Numbered from the stretch's first letter, positions 19,606-28,610 are shown. The stretch is 64,000 nucleotides of DNA from Pseudomonas helleri (GCF_001043025.1 NZ_JYLD01000005.1:248001-312000); one strand, 5' to 3'. Made by a program: numbers and translations. Notes: generated by a model not told the origin, from the sequence alone.

Positions 19606-19811
19606 CGCTGACGCGCAGCGAGTTTCATCAGCAGCACCTTGAGCAGGCCCAGGCCAAGGCTGCCGAGCTATTTGCCCGGCGCACGGACCTCAAAGGCGCC
19701 TGGCTGGGCTGGGTGGCGGGGCAACTGTACAGTTTGAGCCCCGCCGAATATGCCAGCATGGTTCGCCGCGAACTGCAGCGCTTGCAGGAAGGTATGCCAG
19801 CATCACCATGA
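19602..19811 (+). CDS. small hypothetical protein
   Basis: 69 residues starting at a GTG that overlaps the upstream stop codon. Sequence MTLTRSEFHQQHLEQAQAKA, then LFARRTDLKGAWLGWVAGQLYSLSPAEYASMVRREL, predicted all-helical and soluble. No family recognised. Translational coupling to the preceding gene supports a shared function. Confidence 0.55.
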   Translation: MTLTRSEFHQQHLEQAQAKAAELFARRTDLKGAWLGWVAGQLYSLSPAEYASMVRRELQRLQEGMPASP

Positions 19812-19827
19812 GCGGGGCGAAGCCTTT

Positions 19828-21354
19828 TCAGGTGGCAACGACAAACCGTGGTATCGGTTTACGCATCAGGGTACCCACCAGCAGTGCGCCCAACAGCGCA
19901 AGCAACCCGGCCACCCACAGCAGAGTACTGAAGCCTGCCACAAACGCCTGGGTCGCCAGTGGTTGAATCTGCGCTTGTGCCGCCAGCGGCAACTGGCTGA
20001 GCGCCCCTGACATGTCGCCGGCGACCACCCGTGAAGCAATAAAGTGGCTTTGTTCCAGCCAGGGGCTCGCCACCTGTGCAAGGCTGGCTTGCAAGTTTTG
20101 CTCGGTGTGCCCGCCCAGCAAGGTGCCGTACACGCCGATCGCCAACACGATGGCGCTAAAGCGCATGGTGGTGCTCATGCCGGACGCCATGCCCACCCGG
20201 TCTCGCGGGACGCAGGCCATGATGTTTTTTTGCGTGTCGCCGTTCAGCAGCCCGGCACCCGCGCCAGTCACAGCGGTGGCCAGGGCGAAACTCAGGTAGC
20301 CGCCATAACCCACGGCCCAGGCGCTCAGCAAGTTGCCACAGCCCACCAGGGTCAGCCCCAGAGCCATCATGCTCGCCGGGGTGTAGCGTGATGCCATGCG
20401 CGCGCCAATTCGTGGGCAGATCAACATGGTCAGGGCAAACGGCAGCATGCCCAACCCCGAGAGAATGGCCGTGAGGCCCAGCCCGTTTTGCAGGTAAAAC
20501 GGCAGCAAGGTCATCATCACCTGAGCACACCCGGCATAGGCAAACATGCCCAGCAATGCGCCGATAAACCGCGGGTGACGGAACAGTTGCAGGTCGATCA
20601 TCGGCCGTTTTTGCACCGACTCGATCCACACAAACAGCGCCAGCAGCAAGGCGCCGCCGCACAGGCGGGCATAGGTCAGCGGGTTATCCCAGCCAATCCG
20701 GTTGGCTTCGATCAGGCCCCAGATCAGGCACAGCAAGCTGGCGCTGAAGGCCAGGCTGCCCCAAGGATCGAGGCGTGCTGACTGCGGATCGCGGGATTCG
20801 CTGATGGCGTGGCGCACCAGCGCCATCAGTACCAGGCCGACCGGCAAGTTGAGGTAGAAAATCCAGCGCCAGCCCAGGTACTCGGTGATCAGCCCACCCA
20901 AGGTTGGCGCTGCGGTCATGGCCACCCCCATGCACGCGCCCCAAAACGCCCAGGCCTTGGCCCGTTCAACTTCATCATGGAAGGCATGCCCGATGGAGGC
21001 CAGCGCCGAGGTCAGCAGCAACGCCGCTCCAACGCCTTTTACTGCGCGGGCGATTTCCAGCAGCAGGCTATTGGGCGCTGCCCCGCAAGCCAGTGACGCG
21101 AGGATGAAAATACACAGGCCCCAGATCAGGGTGGTTTTGCGGCCAATGCGGTCGGCAATGCTCCCGGCCGGCAGCAGCAAGGCGGCAAACGCCAGCATAT
21201 ACGCGCTGACCACCCATTCGATGTCGACAAAGTTGGCGCCCAGATCACGGGCGATGGTGGGCAGGGTGACCGCGACGATATTGGTGTCGAGCACGATCAA
21301 TGAACACACCCCGCTGGCAGTCAGCAGGGTCAGACGTGGGCTTACTGTTTTCAT
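19828..21354 (-). CDS. MFS drug exporter, DHA2 (14-TM) family
   Basis: 508 residues with about 14 hydrophobic segments, typical of proton-antiport DHA2 exporters of the EmrB/QacA type in the inner membrane. The first helix motif LDTNIVAVTLPTIARDLG and the loop 2-3 motif GSIADRIGRKTTLIWG are family hallmarks. No fusion-protein partner (EmrA type) is adjacent, so it probably works alone. It is divergent from a LysR gene 162 bases away, which is the likely regulator. Substrate cannot be deduced. Confidence 0.88.
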   Translation of the reverse strand: MKTVSPRLTLLTASGVCSLIVLDTNIVAVTLPTIARDLGANFVDIEWVVSAYMLAFAALLLPAGSIADRIGRKTTLIWGLCIFILASLACGAAPNSLLLEIARAVKGVGAALLLTSALASIGHAFHDEVERAKAWAFWGACMGVAMTAAPTLGGLITEYLGWRWIFYLNLPVGLVLMALVRHAISESRDPQSARLDPWGSLAFSASLLCLIWGLIEANRIGWDNPLTYARLCGGALLLALFVWIESVQKRPMIDLQLFRHPRFIGALLGMFAYAGCAQVMMTLLPFYLQNGLGLTAILSGLGMLPFALTMLICPRIGARMASRYTPASMMALGLTLVGCGNLLSAWAVGYGGYLSFALATAVTGAGAGLLNGDTQKNIMACVPRDRVGMASGMSTTMRFSAIVLAIGVYGTLLGGHTEQNLQASLAQVASPWLEQSHFIASRVVAGDMSGALSQLPLAAQAQIQPLATQAFVAGFSTLLWVAGLLALLGALLVGTLMRKPIPRFVVAT

Positions 21355-21516
21355 GGGCGTTGCCCTGTGCCAACCAAGGGCGTTACTTTGTGAGTAATCA
21401 AGTTGACGGACATGTGCGAGTCTCTCTCATATGGCGGTGTCAACAGGGTATCGCTGCGCTGGCTGAGTTGCGTTAGCTGGCTGCTCGAACTTCATTACCT
21501 TTGAGCTAATGCTGCT

Positions 21517-22389
21517 ATGGAAATACGCCACTTTCGCTACTTTCTGGCCGTTGCACAGCACTGCAATTTCACCCGCGCCGCTGAAGTGCTGGGCATTGCA
21601 CCGCCGACCCTGAGCCGACAAATCCAGGACCTTGAAAACGCCCTGGGGGTGCGCTTGTTTGTGCGCGAGCAGCGTCAGGTCAGCCTGACCGAGGCGGGGC
21701 AGGCGCTGTTGCCTGAAGCCGATGCCACTGTGCGCCAGTTCGAGCTTGCACAGCGGCATGCGCAACGGGCCGGACGCGGCGAGACCGGGCATATCGAACT
21801 GGGCTATGTGGCCTCGGCGGTGTATTCAGGCATCTTGCAGCGCCAGGTCAAGGCTTACGCCGATGAGTCCTCAGAAGTCAGCTTGAGCGTGCGCGAAGCG
21901 CCGATGGCCAGTTTGCCGACGATGGTGGCCGAAGGGCGTTTTGACCTGGGCTATGTGCGCTCACCGATGGCGCTGCCCCCGGAACTGGAAGCCATTCGTC
22001 TGAACAGCGAAGGGTTTGTCTTGGCGATAGCCGCCGACGCGTGGCTCACTCGCCTCAAGCACATCAGCGCCGAGCATTTGCAGCACGAGACCTTCATCTT
22101 GCCCGAGCAGATCAGCGGCACATTGCACGTGGCGGCCCAAGGAGGCTATGCCCCTAAACTGGGTGCGCAGCCCGGCGGGCTGGTGGCTGTCATCGCTTTG
22201 GTGTCTTTGAACCGGGGCGTGGCGGTGGTGCCGGCCTCGGTGGTGGGGCATATCAGCCTGCCGAATGTGCTGTACCGGACTATCGAAGGGTGTGACGCAA
22301 CCTCCTGGTTGTCGTTGATCTATCGCCGATTTGAAAAGTCCGCGGCAGTCGTGCGTTATATAGACAAGGTCAAGCATGAAGCGGGTTAG
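21517..22389 (+). CDS. LysR-family regulator divergent from the MFS gene
   Basis: 290 residues. N-terminal winged helix-turn-helix MEIRHFRYFLAVAQHCNFTRAAEVLG with PPTLSRQIQDLENALG as recognition part (residues 1-60), followed by the LysR substrate-binding fold. The divergent arrangement suggests control of the MFS exporter and of itself from the shared 21355-21516 region. The effector is unknown. Confidence 0.88.
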   Translation: MEIRHFRYFLAVAQHCNFTRAAEVLGIAPPTLSRQIQDLENALGVRLFVREQRQVSLTEAGQALLPEADATVRQFELAQRHAQRAGRGETGHIELGYVASAVYSGILQRQVKAYADESSEVSLSVREAPMASLPTMVAEGRFDLGYVRSPMALPPELEAIRLNSEGFVLAIAADAWLTRLKHISAEHLQHETFILPEQISGTLHVAAQGGYAPKLGAQPGGLVAVIALVSLNRGVAVVPASVVGHISLPNVLYRTIEGCDATSWLSLIYRRFEKSAAVVRYIDKVKHEAG

Positions 22390-22478
22390 CATTTGCGTGC
22401 GTTCGTTTCAGGAAACAGTACAATCGCGCATTTTTCACTGGACATGGATGCTGGTCCGGATCGTTCAAGAGAAAGCTC

Positions 22479-24575
22479 ATGGTTGCTGCAACGTACTCTC
22501 CCGCCCTGGTGTTTATTTCCTTATGCGTGGCCATTCTGGCCTCGTATACCGCACTTGACCTGACAGGGCGAATCGCTACCGCGCGTGGGCGAACGGCCTA
22601 TTTGTGGATGGGGGGCGGGGCGCTGGCTATGGGTTTCGGGGTCTGGTCGATGCACTTTATTGGCATGCTCGCCCTGGAGTTGCCGCTGGAGCTGGGCTAC
22701 GACCTTGGCCTCACCCTGTGGTCATTGCTGGTGGCGATTTTGTCTTGCGGGTTTGCCTTGTGGCTGGTCAGCCAGCCGAGCCTGCCGGCACTGCAATTAC
22801 TGTTGGGCGCCTTGATCATGGGCGCCGGGATCAGCGCCATGCACTACAGCGGCATGGCGGCCTTGAAGATGCAGCCGGGCATTGACTACGATCCGACGCT
22901 GTTTGGCCTGTCGCTGGTGATTGCGGTCGGCGCCTCGGCGGCTGCGCTGTCCATCGCGTTTCGCTTGCGCAAGCAAACCCCTTATGTGCGCCTGATTCGC
23001 GGCGGTGCGTCGGTGATCATGGGCCTGGCGATTGTCGGCATGCACTACACCGGCATGGCCGCGGCGAATTTCCCGGTGGGCAGTTTTTGCGGCGCGCTGG
23101 TGGATGGGCTGAGCGGCAAAGGTCTGGACAACCTGGTGCTGGTGTCCAGCCTCGCGGTGCTGGTGATAGCGCTGCTGACCTCGATCTTCGATGCCCGCCT
23201 GGACGCCCGCACGGCGGCGCTGGCGGATTCACTGACCCTGGCCAACGAAGAGCTCACCCAACTGGCCTTGCATGACACCCTGACCGGGCTGCCTAACCGC
23301 ATCCTGCTGGCTGACCGGATCAGCCAGGCCATGGCCAAGGTCGCGGAGCAGGGCGGGTGCTTTTCGCTGATGTTTATCGACCTGGACGGCTTTAAGCCGG
23401 TCAACGATGCTTTTGGCCATCACGTGGGTGACCGCTTACTGCGTGAAGTGGCCTTGCGTTTGCGCGAGCAGTTGCGCAGCCAGGACACCCTGGCGCGCAT
23501 TGGCGGCGATGAATTTGTGTTGCTGGTGCGTTTGACCGGGCCAGACGACGCACCGCAAGTGGCCACCCGCCAGGTCAGCCTGTTGGCGAAGAGCTTTCGG
23601 GTAGATGAGCATGACTTGCAGATCTCTGCGAGCATCGGCATTGCGCTGTACCCCGGCAATGGCCAGAGCGCCGAAGAGCTGCTGATGAACGCCGACGCCG
23701 CGATGTACCACGCCAAAGGTGGTGGTAAAAACGGCTACAGCTTCTTTGACGTATCGATGAACACCAACGCGCGCAAACAACTGCAACTGTTGCAGGACCT
23801 GCGGCAGGCGCTGGAACATAACCAGTTCCGCCTGCACTACCAGCCCAAATTTGATGCCAGCAACGGCAAGCCGGTCGGGGCCGAAGCCTTGCTGCGCTGG
23901 GAGCACCCGCAACAGGGTTTGCTGCAACCGGACGACTTTATCGAGCTGGCCGAAAAAACCGGCCTGATCATCCCGATTGGCGAGTGGGTGCTCAACGAGG
24001 CATGCCGGCAAATGCGTATCTGGTTTGATCAGGGCTACAGCCACTGGCGCATCGCGGTCAATTTGTCGGCCTTGCAGTTTTGCTACTCAGGGCTGGTCGA
24101 CAGCGTGGTCTCGGCGCTGGAACGCAACCAATTGCCAGCCAACAGCCTGACCCTGGAAATCACCGAAACCACCGCTATGAGTGACGCTGACGCGAGCATG
24201 ACGGTGCTGCAAAAGCTCTCGCACATGGGCGTTGACCTGTCCATTGATGATTTTGGTACGGGCTATTCCAGCTTGATGTACCTCAAGCGCTTGCCTGCCA
24301 ACGAGCTGAAAATCGACCGTGGTTTCGTGCGCGATCTGGAACATGACAGCGACGATGCGGCGATTGTCTCGGCCATTGTGGCGTTGGGTCAGGCGCTGGG
24401 GTTGCGGATCGTTGCTGAAGGCGTCGAGACCGACACCCAGCAAAGCTTCCTGACCACCTTGGGCTGTGATTCCCTGCAAGGTTTTTTGCTGGGGCAGCCC
24501 CTGCCAGCCGAGCAATTTATGGTGGATATTCACCGCGCTGAACAGCCCGTCGCAGGCAACCCGGCTTCGGCCTGA
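22479..24575 (+). CDS. MHYT-GGDEF-EAL cyclic-di-GMP protein (MucR-like)
   Basis: 698 residues. The N-terminal seven-helix MHYT sensor (about 1-235) contains three motifs, MHFIGM, MHYSGM and MHYTGM, thought to bind a metal and sense a small diatomic gas. The GGDEF domain (about 255-425) has an intact ARIGGDEF, and the EAL domain (about 435-690) has GAEALLRW, DDFGTGYSS and the later VAEGVET. Both synthesis and hydrolysis of c-di-GMP are thus possible. The architecture and length match MucR (PA1727), which influences alginate and biofilm traits in P. aeruginosa; orthology needs a comparison. No RxxD I-site precedes GGDEF at the usual position except the RSQD five residues upstream, which is a plausible one. 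Confidence 0.9.
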   Translation: MVAATYSPALVFISLCVAILASYTALDLTGRIATARGRTAYLWMGGGALAMGFGVWSMHFIGMLALELPLELGYDLGLTLWSLLVAILSCGFALWLVSQPSLPALQLLLGALIMGAGISAMHYSGMAALKMQPGIDYDPTLFGLSLVIAVGASAAALSIAFRLRKQTPYVRLIRGGASVIMGLAIVGMHYTGMAAANFPVGSFCGALVDGLSGKGLDNLVLVSSLAVLVIALLTSIFDARLDARTAALADSLTLANEELTQLALHDTLTGLPNRILLADRISQAMAKVAEQGGCFSLMFIDLDGFKPVNDAFGHHVGDRLLREVALRLREQLRSQDTLARIGGDEFVLLVRLTGPDDAPQVATRQVSLLAKSFRVDEHDLQISASIGIALYPGNGQSAEELLMNADAAMYHAKGGGKNGYSFFDVSMNTNARKQLQLLQDLRQALEHNQFRLHYQPKFDASNGKPVGAEALLRWEHPQQGLLQPDDFIELAEKTGLIIPIGEWVLNEACRQMRIWFDQGYSHWRIAVNLSALQFCYSGLVDSVVSALERNQLPANSLTLEITETTAMSDADASMTVLQKLSHMGVDLSIDDFGTGYSSLMYLKRLPANELKIDRGFVRDLEHDSDDAAIVSAIVALGQALGLRIVAEGVETDTQQSFLTTLGCDSLQGFLLGQPLPAEQFMVDIHRAEQPVAGNPASA

Positions 24576-24640
24576 CAAAACCGGTGTATCGCGGTTACTC
24601 TTGTGCTCATGTCCACTGGTTGAATGGGGAGCGCGTATTT

Positions 24641-25387
24641 ATGGATAGAGTCATCGTGATCACCGGTGGTAGTCGCGGCATTGGCGCAGCCACTGCTGTG
24701 CTGGCGGCGAAACAGGGTTACCGGATTTGCATCAACTACCAGTCTGACGACACGGCGGCGCATCAAGTGCTGGACGAGGTGCGTGCGCTGGGGGCACAAG
24801 CCATTGCCGTTCGGGCAGACGTCAGCGACGAAGATGAGGTCATCAGCCTGTTCTCGCGGGTTGATCTTGAACTGGGCCCGGTCACGGCGCTGGTCAACAA
24901 TGCCGGGACCGTGGGGCAGAAGTCCCGGGTCGACGAAATGTCGCAAGTGCGCATCATGCATACCCTTAAAACCAACGTGCTGGGCCCGATTTTGTGCGCC
25001 AAGCACGCGGTGCTGCGCATGTCACCGCGTTACGGCGGCCAGGGTGGCAACATCGTCAACGTGTCATCGGTGGCCGCGCGACTGGGCTCGCCCAGCGAGT
25101 ACGTCGACTACGCCGCCTCCAAGGGCGCCCTCGACACCTTCACCTTGGGCTTGTCCAAAGAACTGGCCGGCGAGGGGATTAGGGTCAACGCCGTGCGGCC
25201 GGGTTACATCTTCACCGACTTTCACGCCCTCAGCGGCGACCCGGGTCGGGTCAGCAAACTTGAACCCCTCATCCCCATGGGACGAGGCGGGCGCCCGGAA
25301 GAAGTCGCCGAAGCCATCATCTGGCTGCTCTCGGACAAAGCCTCCTACACCACCGGCACCTTTCTGGACCTGGGCGGCGGGCGTTAA
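24641..25387 (+). CDS. SDR-family oxidoreductase
   Basis: 248 residues, classical short-chain dehydrogenase. TGGSRGIG (residues 8-15) is the nucleotide-binding glycine motif, NNAG follows near residue 87, and the catalytic Ser and YAASK are present (about residues 143 and 156-160). A basic residue in the glycine motif (SRG) leans toward NADP(H). The frame extends up to 24584; the ATG at 24641 is preceded by GGGGAGCG and gives the normal SDR start MDRVIVITGG. Substrate is unknown. Confidence 0.88.
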   Translation: MDRVIVITGGSRGIGAATAVLAAKQGYRICINYQSDDTAAHQVLDEVRALGAQAIAVRADVSDEDEVISLFSRVDLELGPVTALVNNAGTVGQKSRVDEMSQVRIMHTLKTNVLGPILCAKHAVLRMSPRYGGQGGNIVNVSSVAARLGSPSEYVDYAASKGALDTFTLGLSKELAGEGIRVNAVRPGYIFTDFHALSGDPGRVSKLEPLIPMGRGGRPEEVAEAIIWLLSDKASYTTGTFLDLGGGR

Positions 25388-25391
25388 ACGA

Positions 25392-25450
25392 CTGTAGAAG
25401 CGAGCCTGCCCCGCGATCTTTTAAACGATCAAAAGATCGCGGGGCGCTCG
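25392..25450. repeat. REPIN-type palindrome
   Basis: CTGTAGAAGCGAGCCTG with CCCGCGATCTTTT and the mirror AAAAGATCGCGGGGCGCTCG around a short loop, just after the SDR stop codon. The right arm is incomplete compared with the copies at 28.7 and 49.3 kb. Confidence 0.8.
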
Positions 25451-25492
25451 ACATGTTCTGAACAAGCGCATTGCAATTACGCTCAATCTGCT

Positions 25493-25511
25493 GATAATGC
25501 GACTTATTGCT
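25493..25511. promoter_or_regulatory. possible Fur box
   Basis: GATAATGCGACTTATTGCT matches the 19-base Fur consensus GATAATGATAATCATTATC at about 12 positions by my count, with the left half perfect for seven. It lies 40 bases before a vestigial 21-codon ORF and about 85 bases before the fecR-like gene, where a Fur-controlled sigma-factor promoter would be expected. Confidence 0.35.
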
Positions 25512-25532
25512 ATTTGAGTCTGGTGATCTGTC

Positions 25533-25598
25533 GTGTCTGCACCTCTTCCAGACCGTGCCTTTGTTCATTGCTTATCACATACGGCGCAATGCCCATGA
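25533..25598 (+). pseudogene. 21-codon ORF, possible remnant of an ECF sigma gene
   Basis: GTG start at 25533, stop TGA overlapping the fecR-like ATG as ATGA. The overlap is typical for fecI-fecR type pairs, where the sigma gene directly precedes the anti-sigma gene. The short peptide (MSAPLPDRAFVHCLSHTAQCP) keeps no recognisable sigma domain, so this reading rests on position only. Confidence 0.25.
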
Positions 25599-26203
25599 GC
25601 AAAAACAAGCTCGACCCCATTACCCGTGATGCCATTGACTGGGTTCTGCACCTTGAGTCTGGCCGCGCCTGTTCTTCCGAGCGCCAAGTGTTCAAAGCCT
25701 GGCTGGCTGAAAACCCTGAGCACAAGGCCGCCTGGCAACGGGTCGCCGGGCTGGTGAAAAATTCCATGGCTGACTTGCAATCGGTTGATCGGCGTAGCCC
25801 GGGTCAAATGCAGGCGGCACTCAAGGCCTTGCTGGATAAGCCTTCGCCAGTGCGTAAAAAAGCCCTGCAAGGCGCTGTGCTGCTGTTATTGCTCGGTCTG
25901 GGCGCCGCCGTGTTGGTAGACCGCGTAGTGCCGTTGGCAGGCTTGACGGCCGATCAATACACCGGCACTGGTGAACGCAAAACCATCGAGCTGTACGATG
26001 AGCCGCTGTCGGACTTGATCGATGCCTTGCGTCCCTACCAGGCCGGCGTGTTGCGCATCAGCCCAGAAGCCGCGCGGTTGCGGGTCTTTGGGGTATTCGC
26101 GCTGGACAACACCGCGCATACCTTGAGTGCACTGGCGCAAACCCTGCCGCTCAAAGTCACGCGCTATGGGCCGTGGTTGACGGTGATTGACGTGGTTCGT
26201 TAA
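25595..26203 (+). CDS. FecR/FpvR-type anti-sigma factor with internal deletion
   Basis: 202 residues from MSKNKLDPITRDAIDW. The DUF4880 N-terminal domain (ERQVFKAWLAENPEHKAAWQRV) and the single membrane helix (about residues 90-110) are complete. After the helix, YTGTGERKTIEL, normally the opening of the periplasmic FecR domain, passes directly into YDEPLSDLIDALRPYQAG, the C-terminal part that contacts the TonB receptor. About 100 residues, most of the FecR domain, appear to be missing in frame at about 25990, compared with the usual 310-330 residues. The product could be a short constitutive or inactive regulator. No intact sigma gene is adjacent. Confidence 0.7.
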   Translation: MSKNKLDPITRDAIDWVLHLESGRACSSERQVFKAWLAENPEHKAAWQRVAGLVKNSMADLQSVDRRSPGQMQAALKALLDKPSPVRKKALQGAVLLLLLGLGAAVLVDRVVPLAGLTADQYTGTGERKTIELYDEPLSDLIDALRPYQAGVLRISPEAARLRVFGVFALDNTAHTLSALAQTLPLKVTRYGPWLTVIDVVR

Positions 26204-26234
26204 TTTTTAAATGGCTTTAGGAGAACGTCCTGCT

Positions 26235-26382
26235 CGTAGCAGTTGCCGAGCCTTGCGAGGCTACGTCCGGCTGCGAAGCAGTCGTCACAGCAAGCGCCCC
26301 AGTCTGCCAGTTCGACCTTGCACTTAGCGTTTACGATCGCTGCGCAATCGGACGTAGCCTCGCAGGCTCGACAACTGCTACG
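26235..26382. repeat. long inverted repeat, 35-base arms
   Basis: Left arm 26235-26269 starts CGTAGCAGTTGCCGAG and right arm 26349-26382 is its near-perfect mirror, ending CTACGG. About 80 bases separate them. The arm sequence also occurs in the 12.4-12.7 kb array. It sits between the convergent fecR-like and AGE-epimerase genes. Confidence 0.85.
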
Positions 26383-26393
26383 GACGGGTTTTT

Positions 26394-27638
26394 TTATCGG
26401 CGTAGCTTGAGGGCGCTGGCCAGGCTGATCGCCAGTGGCAAGCGTGGCAACAACGTGGCCTGGTAAGCGTGGTACAAATCGCCCTTGCCGGGCCAGATGG
26501 TGGCCGATGGCAGGTTGTCCGGGCCCAGTTCGTGGTGCCAACTGCCGTTCTCACGGTCGATCAGGTGCAGGTCGATGTAGTCCCAGAAACGCTGATACCA
26601 CACGTCATACTCAGGCTCGCCGGTGCGTTGGATCAGGGCCGTGGCCGCCGCTGCGGCTTCGGCGAGGGTCCAGTGCAGGCGCTCACGCACCTGCGGTTGA
26701 TGGTTCCAGTCCAGCGTGTAAACAATCCCCGGTTCACCGTCCACCTGCCAGCCATAGCGGCAAGCGCTGGCGAACAAATGGCGGGCATCGTCCAGCAACC
26801 ATTCAGGGTTTTCCAGGCCACGCTGCTTGCGTGCGGCTTCAAGGTGCAGCAACAGGCGCGCCCATTCAAACGCATGGCCCGGTGTCTTGCCAAAAGGGCG
26901 GAAAGGGTCGGCCGGGTTATCGATGTTGTAGTCGGGCAGCGCTTGCCATTGCGCGTCGAAATGCTCAATGGGCAAGTAGCCGGACTGCGCGGCGTGTTGA
27001 TGAATCACCCGATCGGCGATGCTCAAGGCGCGGTCGAGCCAGAGGTCTTCGTCGAGCACATCGGCCAGTGCCAGAAAGGTTTCGGTGCCATGCATGTTGC
27101 TGTTGGCCCCACGGTACAGCTCGCAGTCAGTCCAGTCCTCGGCAAAGCTTTCCTGCAAGGCGCCTTGCTCTTCGCACCAGAAATGACGCTCCAGCACACC
27201 CACGGCTTCTGCGAGCAATTCAGCAGCGCCCAGGCGTCCGGCCACCACCGCAGAGCTGGCGGCAAGGGCGACAAACGCATGCAGGTAGGCGTACTTGCGG
27301 CGGTTGCCATCTTCGCCATTGGGGGTCGCAAACCAACCGCCATAATTGGCGTCTTGCAGCGCGCCGGCCAGTGCCGAGAGACCATGATCAATCAACGGCC
27401 CGCAGCCCGGCAGGCCCTGAATATGCGCCAGGGAAAAGCTGTGAACCATCCGCGCGGTGGTTACGGTATCCACCTGGGCATCGTTCGGGCGCTGGCCGAA
27501 GTGGTCGAGGCTGGCAAACCCAAGCGGCACGCGCGCAGCCTTGGCGAAATCCACCAGCGCTTGCCCCTGGTCGTGCAGCCACTGTTGATGGGAGGCAGAA
27601 GTCAGCCAGCTTTCGTTGGTACGCGTGAGATTGGTCAT
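26394..27638 (-). CDS. AGE-family sugar epimerase/isomerase
   Basis: 414 residues, the length of N-acylglucosamine 2-epimerase family enzymes with an (alpha/alpha)6 barrel. Motifs such as TTARMVHSFSLAHIQG, YGGWFATPNGEDGNRRKYAYLHAF, NSNMHGTETFLALADV and PGHAFEWARLLLHLE contain the histidines, arginine and glutamates of the active site. Bacterial members include mannose isomerases and cellobiose 2-epimerases; the sequence cannot decide between them, though the short soluble form resembles D-mannose isomerase. It is probably cytosolic. It lies near a co-directional LysR gene. Confidence 0.8.
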   Translation of the reverse strand: MTNLTRTNESWLTSASHQQWLHDQGQALVDFAKAARVPLGFASLDHFGQRPNDAQVDTVTTARMVHSFSLAHIQGLPGCGPLIDHGLSALAGALQDANYGGWFATPNGEDGNRRKYAYLHAFVALAASSAVVAGRLGAAELLAEAVGVLERHFWCEEQGALQESFAEDWTDCELYRGANSNMHGTETFLALADVLDEDLWLDRALSIADRVIHQHAAQSGYLPIEHFDAQWQALPDYNIDNPADPFRPFGKTPGHAFEWARLLLHLEAARKQRGLENPEWLLDDARHLFASACRYGWQVDGEPGIVYTLDWNHQPQVRERLHWTLAEAAAAATALIQRTGEPEYDVWYQRFWDYIDLHLIDRENGSWHHELGPDNLPSATIWPGKGDLYHAYQATLLPRLPLAISLASALKLRR

Positions 27639-27746
27639 GTGCCACCTGTGGGGTTCTTGTTATTCAGCGCTCGCAGATTAAGAGATTGGCTCTAAAGCTG
27701 AAAGCTTTCATCTTCACAAGACGCCCGGTTGTCGCACAGCTGTTGG

Positions 27747-28610
27747 TTAAATCTCCGGGCCCCAGCGCTGCGACCAGTCGCCGTCCTCCTTGACCAGCTC
27801 GCGCAGCAGTTCGATGGCGTGTTGCAACGCCGGGCTGTCGCGTTCGCGTGAGTACACCAAATAGGTCGGGTAGCTGAATTCCGGGGCTTTGGGCACGCGC
27901 TCAAGGGCGCCGCTGTCCAGGTAACTTTTGACCACCCGGGTGCGAAAGTAGCCGCTACCGCCGTTTTCCAGAATGAAATGCAAGGCCACCGGCCCCAGAT
28001 TAAAACTGATCGGCGCCCGGGCTTTGTCAGGCAGGGCGGCGTCATGCTGACGGCGGAAGTCTTCACCCCAGTCCACGTATACATAAGGCTCGGGCAGGGC
28101 AGGGCAGCGAATCTGAATCAGTTTCTCTTCAAGCAACTGCTCAACTTGCATCCCCGGCCAATACGCAGGCTGATACACCAGCGCGGCATCCAGCAGGCCC
28201 ATTTCGATCTGGCGCAACAGAAACTCACCGTCGCGAATCTGAATCCGCAAGGCGTGTTGGGTGAGGTGTTCTCGCAAGGTTTTCGCCCAGCTCAGAATCA
28301 GCGGGTTGCACAAGCTGACTTCACCGCCGATGTGCAGCATTTTGTGCAAGCCTTCGGGGCGCGGCACATCACGGCGGGCGGCCTCCCAGGTTTGCATCAG
28401 TTGATTGGCATAGACCACAAAGGCTTCGCCGTCCGGGGTCAGCTTGGCTCCGGCGCGGTTACGCACAAATAACCCGGTGCCGAGCAGGCTTTCGAGCTTT
28501 TGCACGCGGGCGGTCACAGCGGTCTGGGTGATGTGAAGTTTTTCGGCTGCTGCCGCGAGGCTGCCGCAGCGGACGATTTCGAGGAAGGTACGGGCCAGGT
28601 CGAGGTCCAT
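27747..28610 (-). CDS. LysR-family regulator
   Basis: 287 residues from MDLDLARTFLEIVRCGSLAAAAEKLHITQTAVTARVQKLE, a clear LysR winged helix-turn-helix, followed by the effector-binding fold. The frame extends upstream by 18 residues that do not fit; the ATG at 28610 is used. Its target may be the AGE gene downstream (109 bases away), though it could equally act elsewhere. A REPIN separates it from fpvA. Confidence 0.85.
   Translation of the reverse strand: MDLDLARTFLEIVRCGSLAAAAEKLHITQTAVTARVQKLESLLGTGLFVRNRAGAKLTPDGEAFVVYANQLMQTWEAARRDVPRPEGLHKMLHIGGEVSLCNPLILSWAKTLREHLTQHALRIQIRDGEFLLRQIEMGLLDAALVYQPAYWPGMQVEQLLEEKLIQIRCPALPEPYVYVDWGEDFRRQHDAALPDKARAPISFNLGPVALHFILENGGSGYFRTRVVKSYLDSGALERVPKAPEFSYPTYLVYSRERDSPALQHAIELLRELVKEDGDWSQRWGPEI

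Noticed and set aside
26435..27695. Long plus-strand frames opposite the AGE epimerase gene
   Set aside because: The minus-strand protein has clear family motifs; the plus-strand frames are Arg/Pro/Ser-rich and unlike proteins.
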